64,000 bases of DNA from Pilatotrama ljubarskyi (taxonomy: Eukaryota > Basidiomycota > Agaricomycetes > Polyporales > Polyporaceae): contig MU277675.1 in NCBI GenBank assembly GCA_022385805.1, positions 439,018-503,017 of the forward strand. The letters run 5' to 3'. Below the pieces are notes generated by a model that saw only the letters and a list, made by a program, of their open reading frames with translations, had not been told where the DNA came from and searched no databases. Positions 32,506 through 44,719 of the stretch are shown here, in pieces (within the stretch, counting starts at the first letter, position 1; every line of letters begins with the position of its first letter). Position numbers and translations under genes: made by a program.

Positions 32506-34395
32506 ATGGCTACGAGTTTTGAGAGCACGGTCCTCGGTGTGGTCGTGCTTGCACGGCACGGCGATCGGCAAGGGTTCTACCAGGACCCGGAGACGTACAC
32601 CGCGTCATCCACCGTAATTACGCCTCTGGGGGAGGTGAGCGCCATCTTTGCTGCAAATCGGCACTCAAAGTATATATCTCGAGAGCTAATCCTTATCACA
32701 TCTCTAGCAACAAGAGTTCCAGCTCGGCTCGCTTTTGCGCTCGATCTACCTCAACGCGTCCGCCGCGACGTATATTCAAGGAATCGCCAACTCGTCCTCG
32801 CTCTTCCAGCCTAATCAGGTCGTCGTGCGGGCTGACGCGGGAGGCGAAGGAGGAGTTATCGTCGATAGCGCAATCGCGCTGACCCAGGGCCTTTGGCCGG
32901 CCACTCCGAAGGCAAGCACGCAGCTCGCAGATGGGACGAACGTGACGAGCCCGCTTGGAGGTTATCAGTACGTTCCGAGTGAGTCAGGCCTTTTGGAGGG
33001 CCATGTGCCCAGTGGTGATGATAGCATGCTGCAGTCGAGTCCGTAGAGCCGAACGAGGACGTGTCGCTTGAGGGATTCACATCTTGCAACGTATGGTCCA
33101 TTTGTTTCGCGTGCATATAGCCTCTGACTCATGCTGGTCTATAGACTTTCGATGACCACACGGAGGAGTTCTATCAATCCTCTGCATTCAAGGATAAGGC
33201 GAGCCAGGCGGCTCAGTTCCTGACGGACCTCAAGCCGTACATGGATGGCCGACCGGTTACTCTGGAGAACATGGTAAGGCTGGTCCCGGCGCCCCTTCGG
33301 ATCCATTGCAGCTGATCCAATCCACCTACCGCAGTGGAACGTAAGCGACGGTACCTAGTAATTCCTGTAGGTGGACGAAATCCATGACGCGATTTCAACA
33401 GATCTTCGACTACATAAACGTGCAGTCGATCCACAACGCGACCTTCGCGAAGACGCTCCCTGCCGGTTATCTGGCCCAGGCTCGCGACCTCGCCAACTGG
33501 CACGAGTACAACGTCTTTAGCGACGATTCCTCGACGGGCATCGGGAACAGTGAGTTTCCGTCTACAGTCTTGCGATATGCACAGCTTAAGGCACTCTCGA
33601 ACAGTTGCCTTCCGCACCATGATCCCGTCGGTGCTGAACGCCGTGCAGCGTATCGCGAACGCGTCGGATCCACTGAAGTTGCATTACTCGGCCATCGCGT
33701 ACAAGCCGTTCTTGAGCTTGTTCAACATGACCGGTGTGGCTGCTGATGGCGGCCTCCCGCCCACCATCGGTACGTCTGTGAAGTTGTACTGTAGCGCAGC
33801 GGCTGCGCGATTGACGCGTGTACACTCGACAGTGAACTATGCCGCCTCCGTTGTCCTCGAGGTCCGCCAGCCTGCGGATGGTTCAGAGCCCGTCGTCCGT
33901 TTCAACTTCAAGAACGGCACAGACGACGCGGCGTTCCGCGCTTACGCGATGAACATCCCCGGCTGGTACACCAGCGGGGGTATCGACATGCCGGTCCCGA
34001 CTTTCATCAATGCTCTCCAGCCGGCTGCGGTGAATACCACGCTGGGATGGTGCAACGTCTGCGGACAGACACAGGCCCGCGGATGCGCCGATCTTCTCCA
34101 TGTCTCCAATCGAACGGTACTGTTGGCTCAATATGACAGGATCTCGCCTGTTGGGGCTGGATTCTTGGGCGCGGGACTGACCATCGCGGTGTTCGGCGCT
34201 GCGTTTGCGGTTCTGATCTTCCTTGGGTACTTGACGTTTGGGAAAGGCAAGCGTGCGGCTTCTAGGACAGGACCTGAAACGCATGATCATGTCGAGCTGC
34301 GGTCGTCGGTCGGTTCCCTTTCGCTACCTTCTGCCTCCCTTGCTGTGACTGACAGCCATTTGCAGACGAACTCTATTACCAAGGAGTCTGCTTGA
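32506..34395 (+). CDS. Histidine-phosphatase-fold membrane protein lacking the HD motif
   Basis: Histidine phosphatase superfamily protein of the kind often annotated as phosphoglycerate-mutase-like in fungi. It starts at 32506 with ESTVLGVVVLARHGDRQGFY, so the RHGxR phosphate-binding motif is present. Introns lie near 32635-32707, 32975-33043, 33090-33145, 33275-33402, 33550-33600 and 33770-33831. Later segments are QAARDLANWHEYNVF-like (residues LAQARDLANWHEYNVF) and LHYSAIAYKPFLSLFNMTG. That last segment aligns with the region where active acid phosphatases carry His-Asp; here Ile-Ala stands in its place. Near the C-terminus are Cys-rich WCNVCGQTQARGC and one membrane helix (GAGLTIAVFGAAFAVLIFLGY), with a cytosolic tail. 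It is probably a surface or vacuolar membrane protein; catalytic activity is doubtful. Confidence 0.8.
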
Positions 34396-34921
34396 GCTAC
34401 CGAACGAGAGACGAACGTTGCATGGTGTCATACGATTGGACGGCAGTGTAGGTTTGTCAACGAAGCGCGATGTCTGCATGATTGACCCATGATGAGTCAA
34501 GTCGGAGTGCTTGCTACAAGGCCCACTGCCGTGTACCACAATATAGGCTTCACATTCTGTAAGGCGTGGTGGAAAAACGCCTCAGGAACGATGCATGCAC
34601 ACCGCGCTTATGTCTTTGAGGAACCATCAAGGTGATAAGCCCGATTGCCAGAGCACATCGAGTCAAGGGCGGGCGACGAACAAGCTGAGCCCCGCCCGGG
34701 CGCACGCGATGCGACGCGACTTGCCTGCGTGACCATGCGGTCAGGTGCTTTTGTCACGGTCACTCCCACGTGGCCACGGTGTGGCTGCAGGCTCTGGAAT
34801 CGTCATAGCCAGATCCATCTCGCTGCACTCACCTAGCCACATCTTGGAATACATCTACGGCCTGTGTAATCCCGGGGACCTCACGCACCTTAAAGATCAA
34901 CCACCACGATCATCGCGCAAC
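34396..34921. other. Intergenic, promoter of IWR1
   Basis: 526 bases between two plus-strand genes. No extra gene was seen. Confidence 0.45.
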
Positions 34922-36371
34922 ATGGATGTTGACCCTCCGAACGCACTTCAGCAGCAACGGCCGTACGCTATCCTGCGCATCAAGCGGAAACGCACTGAAG
35001 AGCCTCTCGACGCGCTCGGTGAGCCGTAGCTAGTCACGGTGGCTACGGCGCAATCGTACTGACACGACGATTGAAATGTAGTTGTGGACTCTGCTCCTCG
35101 TAGGAAGAGGTCTCGGGGTGGTTTGAACGTATTCCAATATGCGGGGACAGTCGAGCAGGCCGCGTGGAACGACGAACAGCAGAAGAAGGAGCTCGAGGTA
35201 TGGTCCTCCGCTGCACCCTATACAATCGCTAGCTAAGCGTATGTCTGTCATATAGAAACGTTTTGCGGGTCTTGCACGAGAGTCTGCGCAGAAGAAACCG
35301 GAAGAGACACCTACTCCTGCGGCTGCTGCGGCACCCATCCCAGCACCTGTACCAGCCCCAGCCGCAGCGCCTCCAGCTGCTCCTGCATCCCCCGCGAAAG
35401 CACCGCCGGCACCTGTACACCCGGCAATGCGCTCTCAGTACGAAACTCCGAGGAAGACGTACACCATCGTCCCACAGGACCAAGTACCCCTGGAGCAGTA
35501 TGCCCGGAAACACAATGCTACCGCACCGTGCGTAGAGATATCATCATCATGGTGTATTATACCGCCTCACATCTTCTCAGTCCCAAGGTGTACTCCTCGA
35601 AGGAGATGGAGGAGATGAAGCGTGGTGCCGCCTTCAAGATGTACGACGCTGTGCCTTCGTCTTCCTCAGGCAATATCGCCGCCAGCGACACGGACAAGGA
35701 GATCGAGAAGTTCCTCCCTCTTCTGAAAGACTACTTGAATGGTGCGTTTCGTCATGACTGCTCATCTGAAGGTTGGCTAACATCTGCCTATCCAGTCAAC
35801 GAGATCGGACCGCCTTCTCCCTCACCAGCCGCCGCGAATGGTGATAGCATGGACGAGGACTATGTTTATGACGTGTTCTACCAGCGCCCGACGACATTCC
35901 AGGAGCTGTACGACCCTGGGGCTGGTTCGAACATCGCCAAGCTGTGAGTTTCGCCACATAATGAGTTGATTTGCGCCGTTTACGCTAATTGATTCGAACA
36001 GCACTGGGCTGCCCCCTGAGCTGAGCGGCTTGTACGGAGAGGATGAATCCGATGATGAGTATGACGACGAAGATGACGAGGACTCGAATGGTGAGTGACA
36101 TGGGCGCGTTATGCAGGTCTGACGACTCACTCTTCGTCTACAGCGGAGGATTGGTACACGAACGACTACCCCGAAGAGGAGGAACCAGATCCGGCGAGCA
36201 GCGAAGAAGAGCTGAGCGGTGAGTGACCCCTCCTGAGCGAGAGCACGCCCGTGCAACTGCTGACGAGCACGCGTAGACGAGTTTCACGAACAATCCGATT
36301 TCGAGGATGTCATGCATGGTGACAATCGCGATATGACGGCGTATCGGGACGTGATGCGAGACGACCTGTAG
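34922..36371 (+). CDS. IWR1: Iwr1-type RNA polymerase II nuclear import factor
   Basis: Iwr1 (SLC7A6OS in animals) binds assembled RNA polymerase II between its two large subunits and directs its import into the nucleus. ATG 34922 reads MDVDPPNALQQQRPYAILRIKRKR, the usual N-terminus with basic residues that can serve as the import signal. An Ala/Pro linker follows (about residues 90-130), then KVYSSKEMEEMKRGAAFKMYD. The Iwr1 domain is clear: DEDYVYDVFYQ, a patch of acidic residues, AEDWYTNDYPEEEE and the final EFHEQSDFEDV. Introns fit near 35015-35080, 35199-35253, 35528-35580, 35740-35793, 35945-36000, 36090-36143 and 36220-36275. The donor at 35530 joins TAP to KVYSSKE in frame. It is convergent with the serine-rich gene downstream. 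Confidence 0.85.
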
Positions 36372-36789
36372 GCGGGTCCAGTATGGGGTCCGTCGTATTG
36401 GACTTGATGGGACAATTGAGAGTAACCACGGTGCGTACAAACAATGTACTAATGAAATTACCGCAATGCAATTTCTGTTACAAGTCTTGTGAAAAGCTAT
36501 ACGAGTAAATGCCAGGTAAGCAGGACCGCATATATCGAGAGCGACATGACAGCATACAGGCATAAGCATAGGTAGGGGACGAAGAGACGGGCGGAAATAT
36601 CTACACCACGTATACACTAGACGAGACTTTGCGATGGCTGACTAGGATAGCTTACAGATTACAGACGAACAACGGACTACGTGAGAGCGAGAACATTGCG
36701 AACAAGCGGGGATATAGAAGTCCAACAAGCGTTTAGTCCACGGATACAGAGGTGCGTGATTGCAGTGAGAGGTTGTAGTGATGTGGTCG
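36372..36789. other. Convergent 3' spacer
   Basis: 418 bases between the stops of IWR1 (plus) and the serine-rich gene (minus). AT-richer than the flanks; no coding signal. Confidence 0.5.
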
Positions 36790-38614
36790 TTAACGTATAG
36801 CGAAGAGGTTTCGTATCGAAGGCATGACCCCGTCCCAGCAGCGTCGTTTGCCAGCAGCCTTGCTCGAAAGAGCGGGCGGGGGCGGATTTGAACCTACGTC
36901 TGGCGACAACTCCCGGGTATCCTCCACCATCGGCTCATCCCGCGCGTTCGCGGGGTCGTGCACGATGTACTCCTGCCAAGAGCCGTCGTCTTCGGTCTCG
37001 AAGCTCGACATGTCCATCTCGTCCCCCGCGTCGTACGGATCCTCGTCTTCGGAAACGTACGACCAAGTCTGGAGTGTATCTGACGACGAGGATGATCCGG
37101 ATGACCGAGACGAGGACGAGTACCGCCGGTCCTGTTGTGTCGTGCTGGAAAAGGCGTACTCCGCGGACGACGACCACGACCGGCCAGACATCCCTGCGTC
37201 GAATGCTCGTGCGTCCATGTGTAGTCCCCCAATTTTACTTGAGCCCCCGCTCTGCGGAATCGGCACGGCTCGCCCGACGAACGGCTCTACGCTCCTGAGC
37301 GTCTCTTCGTGGTCCGAAAGGATGCCCCAGAAACGAACGTGAATGCTCGTGCGTGGCCTCTTGCGCGGGGCTTGCGGCGTCTGGACCTCTTCGGCGCTTC
37401 TACGTCGCTTAGGCGTGCGAGGGAGGGCGGGAGGCGTCCTTGCGTCCGAGCCTGCGCGTGCTTGGGCGGACGAAGAAGACGAGGACGAGGCCATGGGTGG
37501 GAGCGAGGCGAGCGAATGAGCAGGTGTGGGATACGGCACCACCGGCGGCGATAGATGTTCGGAGGAAGATGAGGGCGAAGATGAAGATGAGCTGTACGTG
37601 GAGGATGCAGATCGCTCGTCTGGTGGTGGGGTGTTCTGCTGCAAGATTTGAGGGGTGCGTGCAGGCCTTGGAGAGATTCCCCGAGCTGTGGTCGGCGGAG
37701 GGAGTGCGGCGTTCCCTAGCGCTACCGGGCGGTGTCTCGAAGGCGAAGGTGAGTCGGGAGGTGTTGAGCTCGCTGACTCAGTCGATGACGCCGAGGACCC
37801 GTACTCCCTCAGCGCCTCAAGAGCGACGGAAGACGAGCTGGCTGCGCAGGGGAACCCATGAAGTCTCAGGAGGAATTCGCTGAGCGGTGCCGGCAGATCC
37901 TCGTGCTCGCGGATCTCCCCTTCCTCCGCCTCTCCTTCCCAGTGATGGCTTCCAGGGAGCACCGCCAGATCTTCTTGTCCGAACCCCGCGCATACCTTCG
38001 TAGCGCACGCGGCGCGCGATTCGCCTATCTCGCGGAAGATTTCGCGCGCAGCCTGTTGGAGCCTTTGGCCCTTGGAAGACTGCACCCACTCTGTGTCGGA
38101 GCGGAGTCGCGCGACCACGCGTTCGAGGTATGCGATCATGCTAGCGAGCTCGCGACCATCGAGGATGAATCTGGGAGTGCCGGCGCGGTGCAGCAGTGCG
38201 CGCTGGTGGTCCGCTGCGGTGATCTGCGTTGGAGCATGGACGTGACGTTAGGATGGATATTCCGCCCACGGGGCGAAACGTACGCACGATCGCGACGACG
38301 GTGCGGACGACGTCGTCCGGGCAGAAGAGCCATATGTCACATGGGAGCCGTTGGAGCACGCCCGCGTGCCTTTCCAGTGAATCCAACCTCTCTGACGCCT
38401 TCTTCCGCGCGACCGGGCCCAGGGTAAGTGAGGGTAGCACGGCGATCCCTGTGACACGTACCACGATGCCGTCAGCATTGTTTTCTGAGACATGCAAAGG
38501 AGAGAAGCAGGTGGAGTAGGACGTACTTGTCCTGCACTTGTGCTTGAGGCGCTGCAGCCAGCATGTCGCCTGGTCCGCCGTCAACGGCTGAGCGAGGTGA
38601 AGAGGGAGAGACAT
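36790..38614 (-). CDS. Serine-rich protein with conserved N-terminal domain, function unknown
   Basis: Not recognised. The large open exon begins within the gene; upstream exons extend it to ATG 38614 (MSLPLHLAQPLTADQATCWL). An intron near 38475-38521 joins CRT to KNNADGIVV, and another near 38232-38267 joins RTFRP to ITAADHQ. The N-terminal 200 residues look folded (VRVTGIAVLPSLTLGPVARK, LPCDIWLFCPDDVVRTVVAI, RFILDGRELASMIAYLE). The C-terminal 350 residues are Ser/Pro-rich and disordered, with a basic patch (PKRRRSAEE) that may be a nuclear localisation signal and an acidic stretch before the end. No catalytic motif was seen. Confidence 0.65.
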
Positions 38615-39519
38615 GTAAGTCGCCGTGAAGGAAAGGGCCCGCCTTGCAGACCACACCCGCGTCGCACACTCACATACTTATCGACATTGCCTGCGTCGGC
38701 GGATCACCATCGACTGCCGCAAGACAATTGGGTCCTCGCGTGGCATCATCGCTATCGTGACGCCGAAGCAGGACATCCCTCCCTGCTGTCCCAGGCAAGC
38801 CGCTCCGGAAGCCTAATGAACCTCGCAATGCGTCGCGGGGTCAGTCGGCGCGACTGCGGTTCCCGTTTGGGATGGGGGAAACAAAAGGAGCGGGCGTCTA
38901 TACATCATCTGGTGGCACGACGGGAAAACCCGGTATTCGAGTGTTCGGGAATCCGTGGGAATTACGCATGGATCTTATCAATCCGTTCTTGTCCCTCTTC
39001 CGTTCCTGACAGACGGACAGTTTAACATTCATGCCAGTTCCCCATCGTAGGAGGCAGTAACAAGGTTCTATAAAGATACCAATCCCCGCGATCAAAGGGA
39101 GAAAGAACATGATATGTAAAGATTCCGGCCGATTGCCGACCCAAAGAAATGTACGGGACCCTTCAACATCCTTACACATTCCCCATGGTGTCCCCTACGA
39201 TTTCCTCGAGCTCTGGAAGCGGCCGAAGCGTTAAAGCAAGACGCCAAAGGGCTCGAAACGATCACCGGTCGGGGTCACACAAAGGGAAGCCAAGGTGACA
39301 AACAATTGCCACTGCAAAGAAAATGTATAGTACACGATTAGTTCCATTGCGGGTCTCCTTTCGTAGCGATTGCCGGGCGAATGTAAGCTTCCACGTGGCT
39401 TCCCCACGCTTTCCTGACGATAGCAACAGCATAAGAGACAATTCAGAGAGATCGTTAGATTCCCGGAGCGGTCGGTGATCGTATGACCAAGCTAGCTTAC
39501 GACTAGAATTCCGATGTGC
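38615..39519. other. Intergenic, nothing identified
   Basis: About 0.9 kb left of the minisatellite. Minus and plus ORFs are short and without splice support. Confidence 0.45.
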
Positions 39520-39845
39520 TCTCCGGCACTCCTGGTACGCTTTTGGCGGTCTCAAAAGGCTCTTGGGCATTCCCGGCGTGCTCTGTGGCGCTCCCGGCGT
39601 ACTCTTTCGCGCTCCGGCGTGCTCTGTGGCGCTACCGGCGTGCTCTTTGGCGCTCCCGGACTGCTTTTTGGTATTCCCGGAGTGCTCTTTGGCGCTCCCG
39701 GAGTGCTCTTTGGCGCTCCCGGAGTGCTCTTTGGCGCTCCCGGAGTGCTCTTTGGCGCTCCCGGAGTGCTCACTGGTGCTCCCCGCGCGCTCACTGGTGC
39801 TCCTGAGGTGCGCTCACTGGTGCTCCTGAGGTGCGCGCGGGAGCT
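39520..39845. repeat. 21-base minisatellite
   Basis: Units of 21 bases, consensus GGAGTGCTCTTTGGCGCTCCC. Four identical copies lie at 39679-39762, with diverged copies on both sides (some 20 bases, some with GTGCTCACTGGTGCTCC). Because the unit is a multiple of three, long ORFs arise on both strands (GVLFGAP repeats on plus, STPGAPK repeats on minus); these are probably by-products, not proteins. Confidence 0.9.
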
Positions 39846-40582
39846 TCCAGGGACCTAAGGGATCGTGAGAGGGGCACCTGCCTAAGGTGTAACGAGTGGA
39901 CCCTTCTTGCCGACAGGTCCATTATGCCCACCGCACGCTCCTGAGGTGAGAGGTCGGGACGAAAGGCTGAGCGCTAGCATACCACGACCGACCTGAGTTG
40001 TAGATTGAGTGCTCTCCCGCAAAAATAGGACGTTGTACATGACTTACTTCGCGCATCTCCGCCAATAGAGAACGACTCACAAGGAGACACGAAGCCCGAC
40101 AACGCAAACATGCGAGAGTCTGATGTCGGGCACAGATCCCGCCGGCTTCCGCCGGCGGCAAGTCATACTGGCCTTCTTCCCCCGTAAATAATACGATCGG
40201 CATGATGCACCGCCACCCCCGCCTCACGATCGATTGAGTCTTCAGCCGGCACAGAGCTCGCCCACGGACTCCAGGGCATAAGTAACGTCACTCGTCTAGG
40301 TGTCCCGTGTTTACATCTTTCAAGCTCGACGGCACGGACATGCTGCCGTTCTATGCACCAGCCCCTCGTTTTCCTATGTACCATACCATAGCTAGACATG
40401 TATCGGATTCGTTGCTGTTTGGCATTCCAGCATGGCACTCACGCATGTAGTATATGTGCACAATCCATGAATCATGTATGACGGACGCCCCGCACTGCTA
40501 GCTTGCGAGAGTCCATGCCATCGTTTCTTTCCCTTTCGTCGAATGCAGACGAGGTGCCCGTTCCCATTTTCCGCCTCAGGGT
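39846..40582. other. Intergenic, nothing identified
   Basis: No coding or structural signal recognised between the minisatellite and the minus-strand gene ending at 40583. Confidence 0.45.
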
Positions 40583-41258
40583 TTATTGAAGGTACTCGCG
40601 TCCCAGTTGAAGGCGCGGGACAGACGACGCATCACCCTGGCCCACTATGTCAGCAATAGGCGGGTGTACACAACGCAGAACGTACCGGTCTTGACCTGAC
40701 TTCTGCATAACGTGATCGTGCTCCTGAAACGCAAATGAGCCTTCCACGCCGCCAGGTTCGACGGCCCTCCCAGCTGCTTACCATATGCAATGTAAGGACT
40801 CCGCCTCCGTACGTGCTTGGGGCGTGAAAGCGATACACGACACCTTTCCGTTCGACGGTGAAATCCATTTCCGTCATGGCCTGTACGTCACCGTGAGTGT
40901 CAAGAACGCAGGGGCGGTCAGACAACGTTGCCTTTGTGAATGCGCTCCAATCGAACTTGTGACGCGCGTTCGCCCTCCCCTTGAAGATGGAGAGCATCGT
41001 CTGGTAATGATTAGTACGTGGGTACACGCAAAAACATGAACTCGCACCTCCCGCGAGTCCTCGCTAAGCGGCATCAGTGTGAGATTCAGAGTTATGAGTC
41101 CACTAAAGCGAGAGAGAATGCCCGCTCTGCACCACTCGACGTGTGCTGCACAAGCTGAGGAGACCGATCCCGCGATGCAGATGTCCCCCGGAGCGCTCAC
41201 AGTGCGCGCGCAGCCGCCCGCCGTCCTCGTCCAGCACCGCGTCCCGCTTCACGATCAC
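40583..41258 (-). CDS. Spliced gene of unknown function, first exon not located
   Basis: Not recognised, but the exon chain is convincing. From the acceptor at 41259, the strand reads VIVKRDAVLDEDGGRLRAH, then (intron, GTGAGC donor to CTCAG) SCAAHVEWCRAGILSRFSGL up to LMPLSEDSRE. A second intron (GTGCGA to ACCAG) leads to TMLSIFKGRANARHKFDW, SDRPCVLDTHGDVQAM and RFHAPSTYGGGVLTLHM. A third intron (GTAAGC to TTCAG) leads to EHDHVMQKSGQDRYVL, ending LQLGREYLQ with the stop at 40583. All phases agree. Length visible is about 180 residues, without signal peptide or membrane segment. The start lies upstream, before 41446, on the same strand as the permease. Confidence 0.5.
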
Positions 41259-41446
41259 CTGCAACGCAGGGAGTGCGTTCTATACCCTCAGCTTCAGTCA
41301 GTAGTCTCGGCTTTTATCTTGGCCGCCGCCTCGCAATCATGCCAGCAATCCCACTTGATTTCCGCCGCAACCGAGCTCTCCCCATTAATGGACCTGGCTA
41401 CACTGCGCATCCAAAGTTGTATTCACCGGGACGGTCCGCTTCGTGA

Positions 41447-43638
41447 TCAGCGGCTCTCGACCGACCGCTCCTCGACCCGCGTCCCCCGCTTCTCGTTGTA
41501 CAGTCCCGAGGGCGATGCACCATCGCTGGTATCCTCCGCTTCGATGTTCTTCACTGGGCCCTTGAACCACTTCCGCGCCGAGACGAGCCACGAGAGCGCC
41601 GCGAAGACGAACACGGCCATGATGATCACCACCGTGTAATCTGCTCATCAGCTCGTCCCACAACTAAGAGGAAGGGAGGAAAGGGATGCACTCATGGTAT
41701 CCGCGGTCGGGTGCACCTCCGGCGGGAAGACGAGGAGGACGACGATGAAGCTGACCCATGCGACTGCGACGATCCCGATCGGCATGTACCACCTCCCCAG
41801 CGTGAACGGCCCCGGCTGGAGCTTGTCCCGCCCCGAGGTGATCCGCAGGAAGATCGGAGTCACGTACGACACGTACAAACCGATGACCGACGCTCTGAAG
41901 ATGAGAGGGGGGGAGGGAGGGAGTGTCAGGCTGCGTCCACGGTACACGTCGGCACGGAACGCTCACCCCGCAAGCGACGACAGCGCGGTCTCGCTGAACC
42001 CCAGGATCCCGCAGAGCCCCGCGAGCGCCATGACGAGCCACACCGCGTTCACCGGCGTCGCCGTGTACGGGTGCATGCGCTTCCACCACCTCGACCCGGG
42101 CAGCGCGTTGTCCCGCGCGAACGCGAACACGACCCGCGACGCGTCCACGCCCTGCGCCGCGCCCGTCACGTACTGCACCACGATGATCAGGCTCCAGATC
42201 GCGAGCATCCCGTGCTTGCCCAGCACGTCGAGGAAGAGCTGGCCCATGGGCAAGGGGAGGGAGGAGGTGGGGCACGGAGAAGGTCGCGAAGGAGGCGGCG
42301 ATGAAGAGCAGCCAGCCAAGCGTCGCCGTCGCGCCGACGCCGACGAGGATCGCAATGGGCGCGGCGTACGCCGCATTCGCGGTCTCTTCGGAGATGTGCG
42401 CCGCGGAGTCGTCTGGGAGATGGGGGAGGTCAAGGAATATTCACGGTGGTTCGCGGGAGCACCTACAGCCCGTGAGCGTCCACATCGGCGCAGTGAAGGC
42501 GAGGAGGAAGGCCCAGCCATCTGCGCATCGCTGACTTCTAGCACGGAATGCAGACGTTCATGATATGCTGCGACCTACCGTTTGACCACCCGGAGTTGTT
42601 CTCGAACGTGGTAAACGCTGTCTCAGTGGACACCCTCTGTTCGCCGCTGCACACCAGCAACACGACGATCGCGGCGATCGTCGTACCGACTACACGCCGT
42701 GCTGTAGTCAATATCGAGCCACCCCCTCGACGGCGACCGAAGTGTACGCACTGTTGACCAGAACGTAGAAGATGTTCAGACGGGCGATGACGGCCGTAGC
42801 TGCCGAACACACGATCCCATGCGTGAACAGGATAGCGAGTAAGATCCCAAAGGTCGGCCCAGCGCCGAGGTCGATCGCGCCGTCCGACCCGACGTTCAGC
42901 GCGGTCACAATCAGCTGCGCACTGCATGACCCGCGTTTGAGCATGCGAAGGCGGTCTCACGTCCTGCGGACGGGGACTCCACTCGTACGCACCATGTGAA
43001 GTCGATGGAGCAGACGAGCGCGACCTGCCCGGTCATGTTCGCCCATCCTGTGATCCAGCTCGCGAGCGGCGCCCAACGCGGCGGCGCGAGCTTTGCGGAA
43101 AAGTAGTACAGCCCAGCGCTCGTTCTGCTGCGTTTTAGCACAGAGGCGACGATATGGTAGGGCGAGACGGCTTACGGCATTGCGGATGTGAGCTCGGCGA
43201 GGGAGGCGGCGATCGTCATTACGAAGAAACAGGGGATGAGCCAGCCGAAGACCATCCCGACATGGCCGCCTGCGGGTGTTCGAAGGTCAGCGGCATACAT
43301 GTCGAGGACGCGCTAGGGAAACTCACCAGAGACGAGCGGGAATGACATCGTCGACGATACGGACGCGACGACGCCCATGATCGAGAACGCGAACGCGATC
43401 GTCTCTGCGAGCTGTCACCGGGGAGTTGCAACGCAGACATGCTGAGCAAGTCGTCAAAGTCGATCGCGCACGCACATACCGAGAACTCGCGCCTGAACTC
43501 GCTCTTGTACCCCAGCTTCGCGAGTAGCTCGTTGTCGGCGTGTCGCACGGAGCCGAGCGACTCGTCGTCGTCATATCCCGCGCCCTTCACGTCCCTGGTA
43601 GCCGCTGTCACCTGCGCGTGCTTCTCGTCCAAAGACAT
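41447..43638 (-). CDS. APC-family amino acid/choline/GABA permease
   Basis: Plasma-membrane transporter of the amino acid-polyamine-organocation superfamily, closest in style to fungal GABA/choline permeases (Uga4/Hnm1 group). ATG 43638 starts a polar N-terminus (MSLDEKHAQVTAATRDV) with LGYKSEFRREFSV just before helix 1 (ETIAFAFSIMGVVASVSSTM). Later helices include GHVGMVFGWLIPCFFVMTIA, TSAGLYYFSAKLAPP, WITGWANMTGQVALVCSIDF, YAAPIAILVGVGATATLGWL, the long segment with GVDASRVVFAFARDNALPGS and the last pair VSFIVVLLVF and VVIIMAVFVFAALSWL. The tail ends RVEERSVESR. About ten short introns are needed. Substrate cannot be fixed from sequence. All expected landmarks are present, so the gene looks intact. 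Confidence 0.85.
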
Positions 43639-44719
43639 GTTTGCAAAGGGCGAAGTCGAGAGACGAGAAGGTATGGGAGAGAAGGAACAGAAGCTCAGGG
43701 AGCCCTGGGTTCCGAAGGGGCTCAGCCTTATGCAAGCGGGCGCTGCGCCAGTCAGACCTGGATTCTATAATTCGCCTGCAGGGGGGTGCATCACCCGATG
43801 GCCCTCGGGGGCGGGAGATCTCCGCAGGCGTTTGTATCGGTTACGTTGGCGAGTGGCCTCGGCGGCCTGGCAGCGGGGAGCAGACCATCTGCCTCTGGAA
43901 GCTCGGGTATCCGGACGGACGTGCTTCGTGGCGCTTCTTCGAGCTCTGGCGTAGTAGCCTGAGAGCGGCTGGTCAGGTATGGGCAACGGAAGAACGACGC
44001 TGCGCTCACGGTGGATGGCACGAGAGCGTGCTCTGGCGCTCGCCGATAACGCGCGGGCGTGCGTATCGGTGGACGTGGCCCGTGGGCATCCTTGGAGGTG
44101 CTTATCGCTGCTGTCGTCACGCTCTTGAGAAGCAGCCAGCCCGGCATTTCTGAAGTGCCAAAACGTGAGTGTCTGTGGCCTTGCAAGCTACGATATCACT
44201 TACGCTCTCAGCTCAGTACTCAGTGCTGACACCCTGTCGCGAGTCCGAAGCCGAGCTTTCCGCGAGGCGGATTGTGCGCTCTGCGGCCGCGAGAACTGGT
44301 TGGCATGTGTTTCGCTCCGCAAATGGTCGTCCTTTCCTGAGCCATGAGAAACCTTGACTTGTCCATGTCAGTCCGAACGTTGGCAGCCAAATTCGATGAC
44401 TGGAAGGTGGGCCGTGGCTGCAACTTGAACGAGACGTGCACCAGCAGGCGGCGTCCACCTAGCGTCCGCCACGCCCCTGCCACTGCGTGTAATCGGTGCA
44501 CTGCGCGACGTGGAGCGAATACGAACGTTACTGGCTCATACTCCATGGGCAGAGAGCGCCCTGCCTTGCGTAGCTCCTAGCTATGTCCCAGCCAGCGTGG
44601 ATTTGCTCCCGAGGTCTTTCAGTACGTCCTGGTCTGGGGTACGCCTTCTCGACGTCATCTGGCCACACTCATGCGTCAGAGACCTATAGTTCACTGTATC
44701 ATTTTGTCGGCCTACCGCT
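43639..44719. other. Permease promoter region and spacer
   Basis: 1.1 kb between the permease start and the poly(T) tract of the LINE. Short ORFs only; nothing identified. Confidence 0.45.

Noticed and set aside
36888..36930. Possible tRNA-like sequence (TTTGAACC near GGCGACAACTCCCGG)
   Set aside because: No acceptor stem or anticodon arm could be formed and it lies inside the serine-rich coding exon.
39679..39783. CRISPR-like array
   Set aside because: Units are contiguous without spacers in a eukaryotic genome; it is a minisatellite.
39514..39858. Repeat protein encoded by the minisatellite
   Set aside because: All frames are open because the unit is 21 bases; no start context, introns or flanking coding sequence.
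41694..42563. Plus ORFs of 289 and 197 residues
   Set aside because: Antisense to the APC permease exons.
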